Shown: positions 1-8,252 of the stretch, in pieces
How positions within the stretch are numbered: position 1 is the stretch's first letter
Layout: the number at the start of each line of letters is the position of its first letter
Source: CAZKJL01 sp964611095
Lineage (GTDB): Bacteria > Patescibacteriota > Gracilibacteria > Peribacterales > Peribacteraceae
DNA length: 56,137 nt
Assembly: GCA_964611095.1 (NCBI GenBank)
Contig: CAZSWJ010000006.1
Location: 1-56,137, forward strand
Direction: 5' to 3'
Program-made: the position numbers and the translations under genes
Notes under the pieces: model-generated
Databases searched by the model: none
Seen by the model: the letters and a program-made list of their open reading frames with translations, nothing else
Told to the model about the DNA's origin: nothing

Positions 1-55
<55 letters not shown>

Positions 56-64
56 GTTAATGTT

Positions 65-317
65 ATGGAAGGAGTTTTTGCAGTTTACATTCTCAGGAAT
101 CCAGAAGGGCGGAGGTATATCGGTATTTCGTCGAATGTTTTGGAAAGAATTCATCAGCACAATCAAAATTTTGGCGGTTTTACGAAGAAGAAGGGGCCTT
201 GGAACCTGGAATGGATCTCTTGTTCTCTGTCTCATATAGATGCTCTAAAGCTTGAAAAGCTCATGAAAAGACAAAAGGGCGGAAACGGCCTGTCAATTCT
301 TATGAAATTGCATAAGT

Positions 318-325
<8 letters not shown>
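65..325 (+). CDS. GIY-YIG domain endonuclease-like small protein
   Basis: An 86-residue stand-alone GIY-YIG protein of the UvrC N-terminal/URI type. The VYIL strand is followed by the glycine-rich RRYIGISS strand, the conserved Arg/His-rich helix (LERIHQHN) and a C-terminal helix with a candidate catalytic Glu (KLEKLMKR). Stand-alone members of this fold are small, often mobile nucleases; the target here is unknown. The ATG lies only 12 nt after the tRNA-fMet CCA and no ribosome-binding site is visible, so it may be made from the processed tRNA transcript. The stop TAA falls inside an 8-base copy of the tRNA anticodon loop (318-325), so the coding 3' end appears to be built from tRNA-derived DNA. 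The gene sits between two copies of the tRNA 3' end, which suggests an element inserted into the tRNA gene. Confidence 0.85.
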
Positions 326-374
<49 letters not shown>

Positions 375-385
375 CATCGATGCGT

Positions 386-832
386 TCAGAAGATCGGCTT
401 CTTCAGGTCGTCGATTTTGCCGCGGTCGAACAAGTACATGCGCCAGTGATCGACGACGCGGATGTTGCGCAGGTTTTCCTCGAAGATGGCTTCGCGGTCT
501 TCCGCGGAAAGCTCGGTATTCCGTTGCATCACGATGGGTTCATCGGGCGTGCTGACCATCAACACCTTTTCGCCCGCGCGCAGCAGCCCGAAATTTTCTT
601 TGGCGTACTTGTCTTTGTACTGTTCTGATTGCAGGTACTGGAGTTGGTTGTACCCTTGCGTGATTTGTTGCTTGAGACCCGCATTGCGCTGCTGCATGGC
701 GCCGAGCTGTCTGTCGAACAGGATGTTCTTGTAGTACGACAACGCCAGTCCGAACGCCATGAGTCCCACGACGCACAGGCCCACGACGATGGTCATTTGC
801 TTGGGAATGGGGGCGACTTCGTTGTACTGCAC
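386..832 (-). CDS. FtsB/DivIC-family septum formation protein
   Basis: A 148-residue bitopic membrane protein: short N-terminus, one transmembrane helix (about residues 15-35), a Gln-rich coiled coil, then a segment ending KENFGLLRAGEKVLMV. That last segment is typical of the FtsB/DivIC family, which links division proteins at the septum. I chose the GTG at 832 because a TATACT -10 box (839-844 on the opposite strand) lies only 6 nt upstream, a spacing seen repeatedly in this window. The frame is open to an ATG at 904, but that would put the promoter inside the gene. An ATG at 796 is also possible. It is transcribed divergently from rpmA. FtsB and DivIC cannot be told apart from sequence alone. 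Confidence 0.75.
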   Translation of the reverse strand: MQYNEVAPIPKQMTIVVGLCVVGLMAFGLALSYYKNILFDRQLGAMQQRNAGLKQQITQGYNQLQYLQSEQYKDKYAKENFGLLRAGEKVLMVSTPDEPIVMQRNTELSAEDREAIFEENLRNIRVVDHWRMYLFDRGKIDDLKKPIF

Positions 833-920
833 CGCGACAGTATAAAGTACGGAGGGCTTCGCCCGGCCTTTGTATCCTTGTTTTTGGCATAATTTGCCTT
901 GCATCGGCCCGAAAAATCAC

Positions 921-926
921 TAGAAT
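921..926 (+). promoter_or_regulatory. -10 box for rpmA
   Basis: TAGAAT lies 9 nt before the rpmA start codon with no Shine-Dalgarno site between. A transcript starting 6-8 nt downstream would be nearly leaderless. Confidence 0.5.
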
Positions 927-935
927 CTCTCCGTT

Positions 936-1217
936 ATGGCTACTAAGAAAGCAGGTGGATCTACGGAAAACGGCAGAGATTCATGGTCAAAGCGCCGAGG
1001 CGTAAAACGCTTCGGAGGCCAGACCGTCGCCGCGGGCGAGATTCTCGTTCGTCAGAAGGGCTTCAAGTTTCGCCCGGGTATCAACACGTACGCCGCCAAG
1101 GACTGGACCATTCACTCGAACGTCGCGGGTAAAGTTGAGTACAAGAAAGTAAAGGTCGAGAAGTTCAACGGCCGCCGCGAAATGCAGACGGTCATCAGCG
1201 TGGTTGCTGCAGCCTAA
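936..1217 (+). CDS. rpmA: 50S ribosomal protein L27
   Basis: A 93-residue bL27. The conserved KKAGGSTENGRDS N-terminus, which reaches the peptidyl-transferase centre, is followed by KRFGGQ, VRQKGFKFRPG and a short beta-rich tail. The N-terminus begins at MATKKAGG, without the cleavable extension of Firmicutes L27. The usual partner rplU (L21) is not adjacent, so the gene is separated from the common L21-L27 operon. A tRNA-Ile follows after 57 nt. Identity is certain. Confidence 0.97.
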   Translation: MATKKAGGSTENGRDSWSKRRGVKRFGGQTVAAGEILVRQKGFKFRPGINTYAAKDWTIHSNVAGKVEYKKVKVEKFNGRREMQTVISVVAAA

Positions 1218-1274
1218 GTGAGCCATTCGGATCTCTCGATATCAGATTCGATTTTTTAGCTATACTGATTTCGT

Positions 1275-1351
1275 GGGCCGGTAGCTCAGTTGGTTAGAGC
1301 GCAGGACTTATAAGCCTGTGGTCGGCGGTTCAAATCCTCCCCGGCCCACCA
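1275..1351 (+). tRNA. tRNA-Ile(UAU), probable
   Basis: A 77-nt cloverleaf with a perfect 7-bp acceptor, a normal D arm and encoded CCA. The anticodon loop is CT-TAT-AA, giving UAU, which would read AUA. Two irregular pairs are visible: A31-G39 closing the anticodon loop and C51-U63 in the T stem. Most bacteria read AUA with a lysidine-modified CAU tRNA, so a UAU isoacceptor is notable. A TATACT -10 box precedes it at 1261-1266. Confidence 0.85.
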
Positions 1352-1355
1352 ATTC

Positions 1356-2330
1356 TTAAACCATCTCTCCGTCGTTCTCATCCATGATCTTTCCGACGAG
1401 TTCTTCCAGCGCGTCCTCGAGCGTCACGAGGCCGACGGTTTTTCCCTCGTCCACCACGATGGCGAGCTGGGACATGTTCTTCCGCAGGAAGTGGAGCAGG
1501 TCGTCGCAACGCATGTCGGCGTTCACTTTGGGAATATCGCGCGTGATGGGCAGAACGGGCGCGTCTTCTTTGCCGTCGGCCAGGTCTTCCAGAATGTCTC
1601 GGCTCAAGACGTAGCCGCGCACGTCGTTGATGTCGGCGCCGATGACGGGATAGCGTGAAAAGTTGTGCGTAAAGACCATCTTGGCCGCCCTGCGAATGGT
1701 GGTATCCGTCTTGCAGTACACCATGTTCGCCACGGGCGTCATGACGTTGCGCGTGATGCGGTCATTGAGAACGAATGCGCGGTGAATGAGTTCCCGTTCA
1801 TCGGCATCGATGTGCCCGGCTCCGCCTCCCAGGTTCGCGAGCGCACGGATTTGCTCCTCGGTTCCCACTTTGCGTTTACCCGTCTTGAAAAGGCGCACCA
1901 CTTTTTCGAGAACGATGACGATGGGGTACAAGATGATGACGAGTGCGCGCAGAAACGGTGCGGCGACTCGGGCGATACGCGGCGCATAGTGTGCACCCAC
2001 GGCCTTCGGAATGATTTCCGAGAAGATGATCGTCGTGAACGTCAGAAGCGCCGTGATGACGCCGATGGCACTGCTTCCGAAAATCGATTCCGCTTTTCTG
2101 CCCGCAAGAATGGGGCCGAGAATGTTCGTGATGTTCGTCAGAATCACGATGACGATGATGGCGCGCGTGGTGTGCCGCAGCAGCTGTTTCAGTTCCACGG
2201 CTCCCCAGCGCTTCTTTGCGATCATCACTTCCACTTCGGCGGGGCTCACGCTCAAGATCGCCGAATCGATCATGGCAAAGAAACCCGACAGAAGGACGAA
2301 TCCGACGACGAACAGGACGAGCTGAATCAT
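1356..2330 (-). CDS. CNNM/CorC-HlyC family membrane protein with CBS pair
   Basis: A 324-residue protein with an N-terminal DUF21 (CNNM) transmembrane domain of about four helices (residues 1-150), followed by a linker and two CBS domains ending in LVTLEDALEELVGKI, the signature of the second CBS repeat. The family is implicated in divalent-cation (Mg/Co) transport or efflux; the CBS pair usually binds adenine nucleotides. There is no C-terminal CorC_HlyC domain, because the protein stops right after the CBS pair. I chose ATG 2330, at the start of the first helix, because TACAAT lies 8 nt upstream. The longer open frame would run through the divergent lipoprotein gene. Confidence 0.9.
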   Translation of the reverse strand: MIQLVLFVVGFVLLSGFFAMIDSAILSVSPAEVEVMIAKKRWGAVELKQLLRHTTRAIIVIVILTNITNILGPILAGRKAESIFGSSAIGVITALLTFTTIIFSEIIPKAVGAHYAPRIARVAAPFLRALVIILYPIVIVLEKVVRLFKTGKRKVGTEEQIRALANLGGGAGHIDADERELIHRAFVLNDRITRNVMTPVANMVYCKTDTTIRRAAKMVFTHNFSRYPVIGADINDVRGYVLSRDILEDLADGKEDAPVLPITRDIPKVNADMRCDDLLHFLRKNMSQLAIVVDEGKTVGLVTLEDALEELVGKIMDENDGEMV

Positions 2331-2403
2331 GAAAACGGATTGTAGAGAGAAAGCGTTTTTTCGTCCATTGATTGATGTGCCCGTCGCGAAGGACAATCGC
2401 CGC

Positions 2404-2841
2404 ATGAAGCACTCCCCCATTGCAGTCATCGGCCTTTCGCTGGCCTTCGCGGCATGCACCGCACACGCTCCCACGACCGGCGGTTCCTCCGGCTCGTCGT
2501 CCGTTTCATCGTCCGCTGTCTCGACCGCCGATGCCGTGGTCACCTCCCCTCTTCCGAATGCCGTCGTCACGAGCCCGCTCAGAATCACGGGCAAGGCCCG
2601 CGGATCATGGTTCTTCGAGGCGTCGCTCCCCGTTTCCCTGGAAGACGACAAGGGTCATGTGTTTGCCACGCTCCCCGCTCACACCGACGATGAGTGGATG
2701 ACGGACGATTTTGTGGATTTTACGATCGACTTCGAATTCATTTCTCCCAAGACGAAGGGTTTCATCGTCGTTTCCAAAGACAATCCGTCCGGTGACCCCG
2801 AACGCGACGCAAGCATCCGTGTGCCAGTTATCTTCAACTAG
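2404..2841 (+). CDS. Lipoprotein with Gmad2-like immunoglobulin domain
   Basis: A 145-residue secreted protein. A signal peptide ends in an AFAAC lipobox-like site (Phe at -3 is slightly off consensus). A short Ser/Gly-rich linker follows, then a domain with SPLPNAVVTSPLRITGKARG. That pattern matches Gmad2, an Ig-like fold first defined in spore-germination proteins and common on surface proteins. Partner and substrate are unknown. The ATG at 2404 was chosen because it begins the signal peptide; the upstream frame lies in the promoter region of the divergent CBS gene. An AAGGA tract 11 nt upstream could act as a weak ribosome-binding site. Confidence 0.8.
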   Translation: MKHSPIAVIGLSLAFAACTAHAPTTGGSSGSSSVSSSAVSTADAVVTSPLPNAVVTSPLRITGKARGSWFFEASLPVSLEDDKGHVFATLPAHTDDEWMTDDFVDFTIDFEFISPKTKGFIVVSKDNPSGDPERDASIRVPVIFN

Positions 2842-2909
2842 AAGCCAAAAAGTCGTCGTGGGTGTGCCTGATGTTTGACCGTGCGCGGCGACGTCTCCAA
2901 ACTCCACCC

Positions 2910-3683
2910 ATGCCGAAAAATTTATACGGGTTGGAAGGGTTGTGCATGGCGTCGCTCCGGCACCTGGACCCCGAGTATGTGGCCGAGGCTTTCAACACGG
3001 AATCGTCGCCCATGCTCGGATCGGCTCAGCTCGTTCACGATCTCTCCGCCACGTTGCATGGAGATCTTTCGCAGAAAATCGATCTTTCGGAGTCGACGGA
3101 AACGGTTCATCGTTGGAGAGCGGAATTCGGCGCATCGCTTTCGAACATCGTGAGCCCCGAGATTCTCGCGAACGCTTTGTCGTATGCAGGTTCGTATGCC
3201 GATGCGGTGGCCCTGGAAGATCATCTGCTGTTTCACCGAGCACCCCTTGAGGAGGCTTACGGAGTGGAGGGAAATCATTCGGACGATGTGCGCGCCCTCA
3301 CCCAAGGTGCTCGCAGGCTCGGTCACATCAGCTCCGACGCATCGATTGCGGGTCTCCTGCGAAGGAACTACGACCAAATCAACCTTCATATTCAGAAAAC
3401 CGAAACGACGGTGGGGGTGCAACGTCAGTTGCTTGCGACGATGCCTCGGGAACTGTGGCTTCGCTACATGTTGCCGCCCGACAGAAATTTGGAGAACTTT
3501 TTCGATGAACTTGTGAATAGCAGAATGCGACTTGAAGACATTCTGATCGGTCATTCATCATCCCGTGTCGCGGCATCGTCTCACAGCTTGGCATCCTATT
3601 TTTCGCTCGTTCAAACGTTTGCAGACAGGCACCAAAGCCGCCTTGCAGATGCCGAAATTTGGGCGGATGCCATGCCGGCGTGA
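2910..3683 (+). CDS. Hypothetical protein
   Basis: A 257-residue soluble, mostly helical protein that I do not recognise. There is no signal peptide, no membrane segment and no known motif; it is rich in Leu, Ala, Ser and charged residues. The start is uncertain: ATG at 2871, 2910 or 2946 are all in frame. The last has a GGAAGG tract 7 nt upstream and a TATACG -10-like box before that. The stop codon abuts the stop of the convergent CCA-adding enzyme with no spacer. Confidence 0.7.
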   Translation: MPKNLYGLEGLCMASLRHLDPEYVAEAFNTESSPMLGSAQLVHDLSATLHGDLSQKIDLSESTETVHRWRAEFGASLSNIVSPEILANALSYAGSYADAVALEDHLLFHRAPLEEAYGVEGNHSDDVRALTQGARRLGHISSDASIAGLLRRNYDQINLHIQKTETTVGVQRQLLATMPRELWLRYMLPPDRNLENFFDELVNSRMRLEDILIGHSSSRVAASSHSLASYFSLVQTFADRHQSRLADAEIWADAMPA

Positions 3684-5033
3684 TTACCGCATCGATTCGA
3701 TGAATTTTTCGGCGTCCTTCTTCGTTGTCACGTCACCGCGGATTTGAGCATCGTACAACTCCTTCAGGGCTTTGCCGACTGCTTCGCCGGGGCTGAGCTG
3801 CAAAATCTTCATGACCGTGTCTCCCGACAAGAGCGGCTTCACGGGTCGCGGACGCTTGTTCAGGAATTCATCGTAATCGGCGATGATGGCGTCGTAGAGG
3901 CCGTAGTCAGAGGGCCGACTTCCCGCGATATCCAGCCAGAAAAGTTGCAGGAGCTCGCGAAACCACGGATGGAAGTACCAGTGTGCCTTTCGTTCGTCGG
4001 ACAGGTTTTTGAAGGCGCTCATCATCATGTGGTGTGCGATAAGCCACGTGATCTTCTTGGTGCGATCCCCCTGCATCTGCATGCGCTTGAGGATTTTCTC
4101 GGCGAGTTTCGCGGACACTTCGGCGTGATGATCGAACCGAATGCGTTCTTTCAGCGAAAACGTCTCGGGCTTGCCGATGTCGTGGAACAGCGCGGCCAGG
4201 CGTACGTCGGCACCGTGATCTTCCGTAAATGAGCGCGTGCATTCGAGCAGGTGGTTCCAGACATCGCCTTCGGCGTGAAACTCGGCGGGCTGAGCCACGC
4301 CCTTGCACGCATGGAGCTCCGGAAGAACGAACTTGAGCGCGCCCGTTTCCCATAAGTCTTCCAGCGCGACCTGAGGTGCGGGACACGCCAGCATTTTTTC
4401 GAGTTCCTCCAGAATGCGGGTGCCGGAAAGATGTTCGGTGAGTTTCGCGCCCGCTTGCAAAGCCTTATACGTCGCAGGCTCGTATTGCCCGTCGATGCTC
4501 GCCTTCAGTCGTACCATGCGGAGAATGCGCAAAGCGTCCTGTCTCACCCGCTCATCGGGATTTCCGATGAATCGCACGAGCTTCTCCTTGATGTCCTTTT
4601 CTCCACCGCACGGGTCGAACAGCTCGCGCGTGACGGGGTTCCAGTACATGGCATTGATCGTCGCATCGCGGCGGAGCGCGTCGTTCTCCCGATTCCCGAA
4701 AACCACCGACGCGGGTTTGCGGCCGTCTCCGACGGGGCTGTCCTCGCGGTATGTCGTGATTTCGAACGTTTCCCCCCTCACCGAAACCACGACGGTTCCG
4801 AGCGCGGCCGCGAAGGCGTCGTTCTTCGGAAAGAGTTTTTGAACCTCCTCGGGCTTGGCCGACGTCGCCATGTCGATTTCTTTCGGTGTTTTCCCGAGCA
4901 TCATGTCTCTCGGCGCGCCTCCGATCCAAAAGCACTCGTGGCCGGCATTCAGCAGAATTTCCACCGTCGAGTACGCCGCTTCGCCGTGTTTCGTCGCGAG
5001 CGTTCGGTCGATGATGTCCCGTGTGATCGGCAT
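3684..5033 (-). CDS. CCA tRNA nucleotidyltransferase with HD domain
   Basis: A 449-residue class II nucleotidyltransferase that adds or repairs the 3' CCA of tRNAs. The head domain carries GGAPRDMMLG and the EIDMAT metal-binding motif. Next come the neck with RRDATINAM and RILRMVR, then an HD phosphohydrolase domain (FHDIGKP and a downstream HH), as in the cca/poly(A) polymerase family with C-terminal HD. All visible tRNAs here already encode CCA, so a repair role is likely; that is inference. ATG 5033 was chosen because the motif-bearing protein begins there. The open frame continues upstream, but only through the antisense of the endonuclease IV gene. A 63-bp divergent promoter region separates the two. 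Confidence 0.93.
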   Translation of the reverse strand: MPITRDIIDRTLATKHGEAAYSTVEILLNAGHECFWIGGAPRDMMLGKTPKEIDMATSAKPEEVQKLFPKNDAFAAALGTVVVSVRGETFEITTYREDSPVGDGRKPASVVFGNRENDALRRDATINAMYWNPVTRELFDPCGGEKDIKEKLVRFIGNPDERVRQDALRILRMVRLKASIDGQYEPATYKALQAGAKLTEHLSGTRILEELEKMLACPAPQVALEDLWETGALKFVLPELHACKGVAQPAEFHAEGDVWNHLLECTRSFTEDHGADVRLAALFHDIGKPETFSLKERIRFDHHAEVSAKLAEKILKRMQMQGDRTKKITWLIAHHMMMSAFKNLSDERKAHWYFHPWFRELLQLFWLDIAGSRPSDYGLYDAIIADYDEFLNKRPRPVKPLLSGDTVMKILQLSPGEAVGKALKELYDAQIRGDVTTKKDAEKFIESMR

Positions 5034-5084
5034 CGGTGAAGATTCTGACGCCAAAGCGGAGAATTTGGAATATCGACGTTCCTG

Positions 5085-5090
5085 TATAAT
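5085..5090 (+). promoter_or_regulatory. -10 box of the endonuclease IV gene (leaderless)
   Basis: A perfect TATAAT lies 6 nt before the ATG at 5097. Transcription would begin at or next to the start codon. Confidence 0.65.
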
Positions 5091-5096
5091 GACGCC

Positions 5097-5921
5097 ATGC
5101 TTCATTTCGCAGTCGCAGGAGTGCCGCTTTCGACTCCCAAGCCCGGCGGTACCGTGAAGGGCCTTGAGCATGCGCATTCGCTCGGCATCACCGCGATGGA
5201 ACTGGAGTGGGTGCAGCGCGTGCCCGAGAACGAAGATCGCATGCTCGAAATCCGGGCAACGGCGCAGAAGCTCGGCATGTACCTCACGTGCCACGCGCCG
5301 TACTACATCAACTTGAACTCGCAGGACAAAGAAACGCTTGCCGCGAGCAAAAAACGCATTCTCACGGCTCTCCGCATGTCGGAGATCGCGGGCATCAAGT
5401 CCGTGTGCGTCCACGCCGCGTTTTATCTCGGCATGGAACCCGCAAAGGCGTACGACAATGTCAGGAGCGCCATGGACGACATCATGTCGAACAAGGGAAA
5501 GCATTTCCCGAGCGTGAACCTGGGACTGGAGACCATGGGCAAGCAGACGCAGTTCGGAACCCTCGAAGAAGTGCTGAAGATCAGCAAGGAGTTCGACATC
5601 TACCCCGTCATCGATCCCGCTCACCTGCATGCGCGTTACAACGGCGCCATCAACTCCACCAAGGAATGGAACGAGATGTTCGATCTGTACGAGGAGTACC
5701 TGGGCTCCGCCGCACTCCGCAGCGTGCACATGCATTTCTCCGGAATCGCGTACGGCCCGAAGGGCGAAAAGCACCACTTGCCGCTCCAGGAGAGTGACGC
5801 ACGGTGGGAGGATTTCTTGAAGGTCCTCAAGAAGAGAAAAATCGAAGGAACCGTTGTGTGTGAGTCCCCCCTTCTGGAAAAAGACACTTTGCTGATGCAA
5901 AAGACGTACAAGAAGCTGTAA
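5097..5921 (+). CDS. Endonuclease IV-like AP endonuclease
   Basis: A 274-residue TIM-barrel protein of AP endonuclease family 2 (Nfo). The expected zinc ligands sit on successive strands: HAPYYIN, VHAAFYLG, LGLETMG, VIDPAHLHAR, VHMHFSG, GEKHHLPL and VCESP. The family incises DNA 5' to abasic sites in base-excision repair. The GEKHH form, with Glu in place of the Asp of E. coli Nfo, resembles archaeal-type members. The start is set by the TATAAT box 6 nt upstream. GAPDH follows after 33 nt on the same strand. Confidence 0.9.
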   Translation: MLHFAVAGVPLSTPKPGGTVKGLEHAHSLGITAMELEWVQRVPENEDRMLEIRATAQKLGMYLTCHAPYYINLNSQDKETLAASKKRILTALRMSEIAGIKSVCVHAAFYLGMEPAKAYDNVRSAMDDIMSNKGKHFPSVNLGLETMGKQTQFGTLEEVLKISKEFDIYPVIDPAHLHARYNGAINSTKEWNEMFDLYEEYLGSAALRSVHMHFSGIAYGPKGEKHHLPLQESDARWEDFLKVLKKRKIEGTVVCESPLLEKDTLLMQKTYKKL

Positions 5922-5954
5922 GATCATCTCCGTCTACCATCTTCCATCCCCACA

Positions 5955-7114
5955 ATGAACATCGCCATCAACGGATTCGGACGCATCGGACGCCAGGTAC
6001 TGCGCATCATTTTGGAGAAGCATCCCGACATGAACGTCGTTCTCATCAACGACCTCACCGAACCGGCGACACTCGCGCATTTGTTCGAGTTCGATTCGAC
6101 GTTCGGTTCGTTCAAGGGAAACGTGGAGCTCAAGGGAGACATGCTCATCACCGCGCACGGCAAGGCGAAGCTCACGGCCATCAAGGACCCCAAGATGCTA
6201 CCGCACAAGGAACTGAAGGTGGATGTCGTGCTCGAGTGCACGGGATTTTTCACGAAGCGCGACGATGCCGCGCANNNNNNNNNNNNNNNNNNNNNNNNNN
6301 NNNNNNNNNNNNNNNNNNNNNNNNNNNNNNNNNNNNNNNNNNNNNNNNNNNNNNNNNNNNNNNNNNNNNNNNNNTGGATGTCGTGCTCGAGTGCACGGGA
6401 TTTTTCACGAAGCGCGACGATGCCGCGCAGCATCTGACCGCAGGCGCCAAGAAAGTCATCATCTCCGCGCCGTGCAAGGACAAGGCCGACGGCACGTTCT
6501 GCATGGGCGTCAACAACACCGGCTACGACCCCAAGACGATGCACGTCATCAGCAACGCGTCGTGCACCACGAACTGCTTGGCTCCCATGGCCAAGGTTTT
6601 GGATGACGTATTCGGCATCGAATCCGGACTCATGACGACCATTCACAGCTACACGAACGACCAGAATCTCCTCGATCTTCCCCACAAGGATTTGCGCCGA
6701 GCCCGAGCCGCTGCGGTCAATTTGGTTCCCACGAGCACCGGCGCCGCAAAAGCCATCGGCGAAGTGGTTCCGTCGCTCAAGGGTAAACTGAACGGCGTTT
6801 CCATTCGTGTTCCCACTCCGACGGGCAGTCTTACCGATCTCACGGTCGTTTTGAAAAAAAAGGCCACGTCCGAGGATATCAACGCAGCCCTGACGAAAGC
6901 CGCAAACGGGCCCATGAAGGGAATTCTCGGCGTTGAAACGCGTCCGCTCGTCCTGAAGGACTTCGTCGGCGACCCCAGGAGCTGCATCATCGATGCGGAG
7001 CTCACGCAGGTCATCGGCAGCAACCTCGCCAAAGTCTTCGGTTGGTACGACAACGAGTGGGGCTACAGCAACCGCCTCGCCGAATTGGCCGAGTTCATCG
7101 GATCCAAAATTTAG
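5955..7114 (+). CDS. gapA: Type I glyceraldehyde-3-phosphate dehydrogenase (split by an assembly gap)
   Basis: The N-terminal NAD-binding fold starts NIAINGFGRIGRQ. The catalytic site SNASCTTNCLAP and the C-terminal YDNEWGYSNR follow after the gap. It converts glyceraldehyde-3-phosphate to 1,3-bisphosphoglycerate in glycolysis. A 100-N gap at 6275-6374 interrupts it and the two sides are in different frames. The 55 bp before the gap are repeated exactly after it. Removing 155 nt (gap plus one copy) restores a single frame of 334 residues, the family's normal length. The gene is therefore almost certainly intact in the organism. Confidence 0.95.
6220..6429. other. Scaffolding gap with duplicated contig ends
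   Basis: Positions 6220-6274 and 6375-6429 are identical (55 bp) and flank exactly 100 Ns. This is the signature of two contigs that overlap but were joined with a placeholder gap. It is not biological sequence. Confidence 0.95.
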
Positions 7115-7146
7115 ACTTCCGGAAGCCAAGAAAACGTGAAGCAGCC

Positions 7147-7183
7147 TTGACTTTTTTGATGCCAACGTGTAAAAAATGGCATC
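7147..7183 (+). promoter_or_regulatory. Promoter with overlapping inverted repeat
   Basis: TTGACT (7147-7152) and TAAAAA (7170-7175) are separated by 17 nt. A 7-bp inverted repeat, GATGCCA (7158-7164) and TGGCATC (7177-7183), straddles the -10 box, as an operator would. Confidence 0.55.
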
Positions 7184-7192
7184 TCTATTTTC

Positions 7193-7528
7193 ATGAACAG
7201 ACTGAATTCTTCCACGGGCGATTCGCTCTTCAAAGCCGACCAAAGGCCGGCTTACGATGACTACAGAACCGTACCGGATTCGTATCTTGCGGAATTTCTT
7301 CCACGAGAAAGCGGAGCTCAGGGCAAGGGATTGGGACCGGTAAAAATTCATTTGAATGGAAGCACCCTGAAGAACGGAGATCAGCTTCGCGAAGCCGTAA
7401 CGCTCGAGGGCACACTGAATGCATTTGCGAGGACGGACAGCTATGTCATGTATTTCGTGACTAGCGAAGGGGCGAGATCGGCAATGGTCACTGTGCTGAA
7501 TTCGGCCTCTCCTCCTCTTTCGACGTAA
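7193..7528 (+). CDS. Hypothetical protein
   Basis: A 111-residue soluble protein that I do not recognise. The N-terminal 40 residues are polar and look disordered. The rest is a small mixed alpha/beta region. There is no signal peptide or membrane helix. The ATG sits 17 nt after a well-spaced TTGACT/TAAAAA promoter bearing an inverted repeat. Its last 41 nt overlap the 3' end of the convergent gene at 7488-8192, so the two mRNAs are complementary at their ends. Confidence 0.65.
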   Translation: MNRLNSSTGDSLFKADQRPAYDDYRTVPDSYLAEFLPRESGAQGKGLGPVKIHLNGSTLKNGDQLREAVTLEGTLNAFARTDSYVMYFVTSEGARSAMVTVLNSASPPLST

Positions 7529-8192
7529 GCTCCTCGAGCCAGTTTACGCCGCTCTTTACACCCATTCCGGCCTGCAGATTGACGGCTCGGGACGTTTTCA
7601 TCGCACGCTCATGAATCGGATCCGGGCGATATTCGTTCGTTCTCGGTTCCTCGGATGATGCGTGTGCGGCCAGAAGCTCCGCACTGCATTCGGCTCCCCT
7701 TCTCTGCAAATCTTCCACGCCGCGTTTCAGAATCGCCGCTCGATCGACTCCGCTTCGCAATTTATGATCGGCCATCAGGTTTGCGATTTTCAGGTAGTGG
7801 TTGCTGCGCGTTTCCTCCGGATACCGAACGACGGCCTCGGCATATTGCTGTACGACGGCATCCCAGTCGGCATCGCCGTTCAAATCGGCATGGATGCTCT
7901 CCAGTGCCGCACCTCTCTGCCAATACACGCCGAAGAATCGCGGGTCTTTTTGAGCTTCCGCATCGAGGAGCAACAACTCATCGAGCAGCGCGAGAGCGGC
8001 TGCGGGATCCCTCTTCAAAAGGACGCATGCCTGTTGAAATTTCGGGGGTTGATCCATCGTGCTTTGGACTCTGCCGCGCACTCTTTTAGGTAAATCGATC
8101 GATAGCGTCCCGAATGCCTCCACAAGCCCGGGGTTGATCAGTCTCGTGACGTCTTTTTCGTCCAATGTTTTGAGGCGGGGCACTCCACTCAT
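7488..8192 (-). CDS. Hypothetical protein, helical-repeat-like
   Basis: A 234-residue soluble, strongly helical protein. Residues about 50-150 (QQACVLLKRDPAAALALLDE, VVQQYAEAVVRYPEE) have the look of degenerate TPR-like helices, but I cannot assign a family. It has its own promoter: TTGACA and CATAAT with a 16-nt spacer, CATAAT being 6 nt before the ATG, so the mRNA is probably leaderless. The promoter carries a long hairpin-forming inverted repeat. The 3' end overlaps the convergent gene ending at 7528 by 41 nt. Confidence 0.7.
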   Translation of the reverse strand: MSGVPRLKTLDEKDVTRLINPGLVEAFGTLSIDLPKRVRGRVQSTMDQPPKFQQACVLLKRDPAAALALLDELLLLDAEAQKDPRFFGVYWQRGAALESIHADLNGDADWDAVVQQYAEAVVRYPEETRSNHYLKIANLMADHKLRSGVDRAAILKRGVEDLQRRGAECSAELLAAHASSEEPRTNEYRPDPIHERAMKTSRAVNLQAGMGVKSGVNWLEELTSKEEERPNSAQ

Positions 8193-8198
8193 GACGTT

Positions 8199-8237
8199 AT
8201 TATGAAATAGGCAGTCTTGATGTCAAGTAACTGCCTA
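8199..8237 (-). promoter_or_regulatory. Leaderless promoter with long inverted repeat
   Basis: On the minus strand TTGACA (8226-8221) and CATAAT (8204-8199) are 16 nt apart, and the start codon follows 6 nt later. TAGGCAGT (8208-8215) and ACTGCCTA (8230-8237) form an inverted repeat around the -35. An inner CTTGA/TCAAG pair extends the possible hairpin to 13 bp with a 2-nt bulge. It could be an operator for the gene at 7488-8192, an end structure for dnaK mRNA, or both. Confidence 0.6.
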
Positions 8238-8252
8238 CTTCAACTGAATCGG

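Noticed and set aside
5034..5927. N-terminal extension of the CCA-adding enzyme to a 747-aa protein
   Set aside because: The extension is the antisense of the endonuclease IV gene; the conserved enzyme begins at 5033.
5924..7351. Minus-strand 475-aa frame across the first gap
   Set aside because: Antisense of GAPDH joined through the Ns; there is no protein-like conservation.
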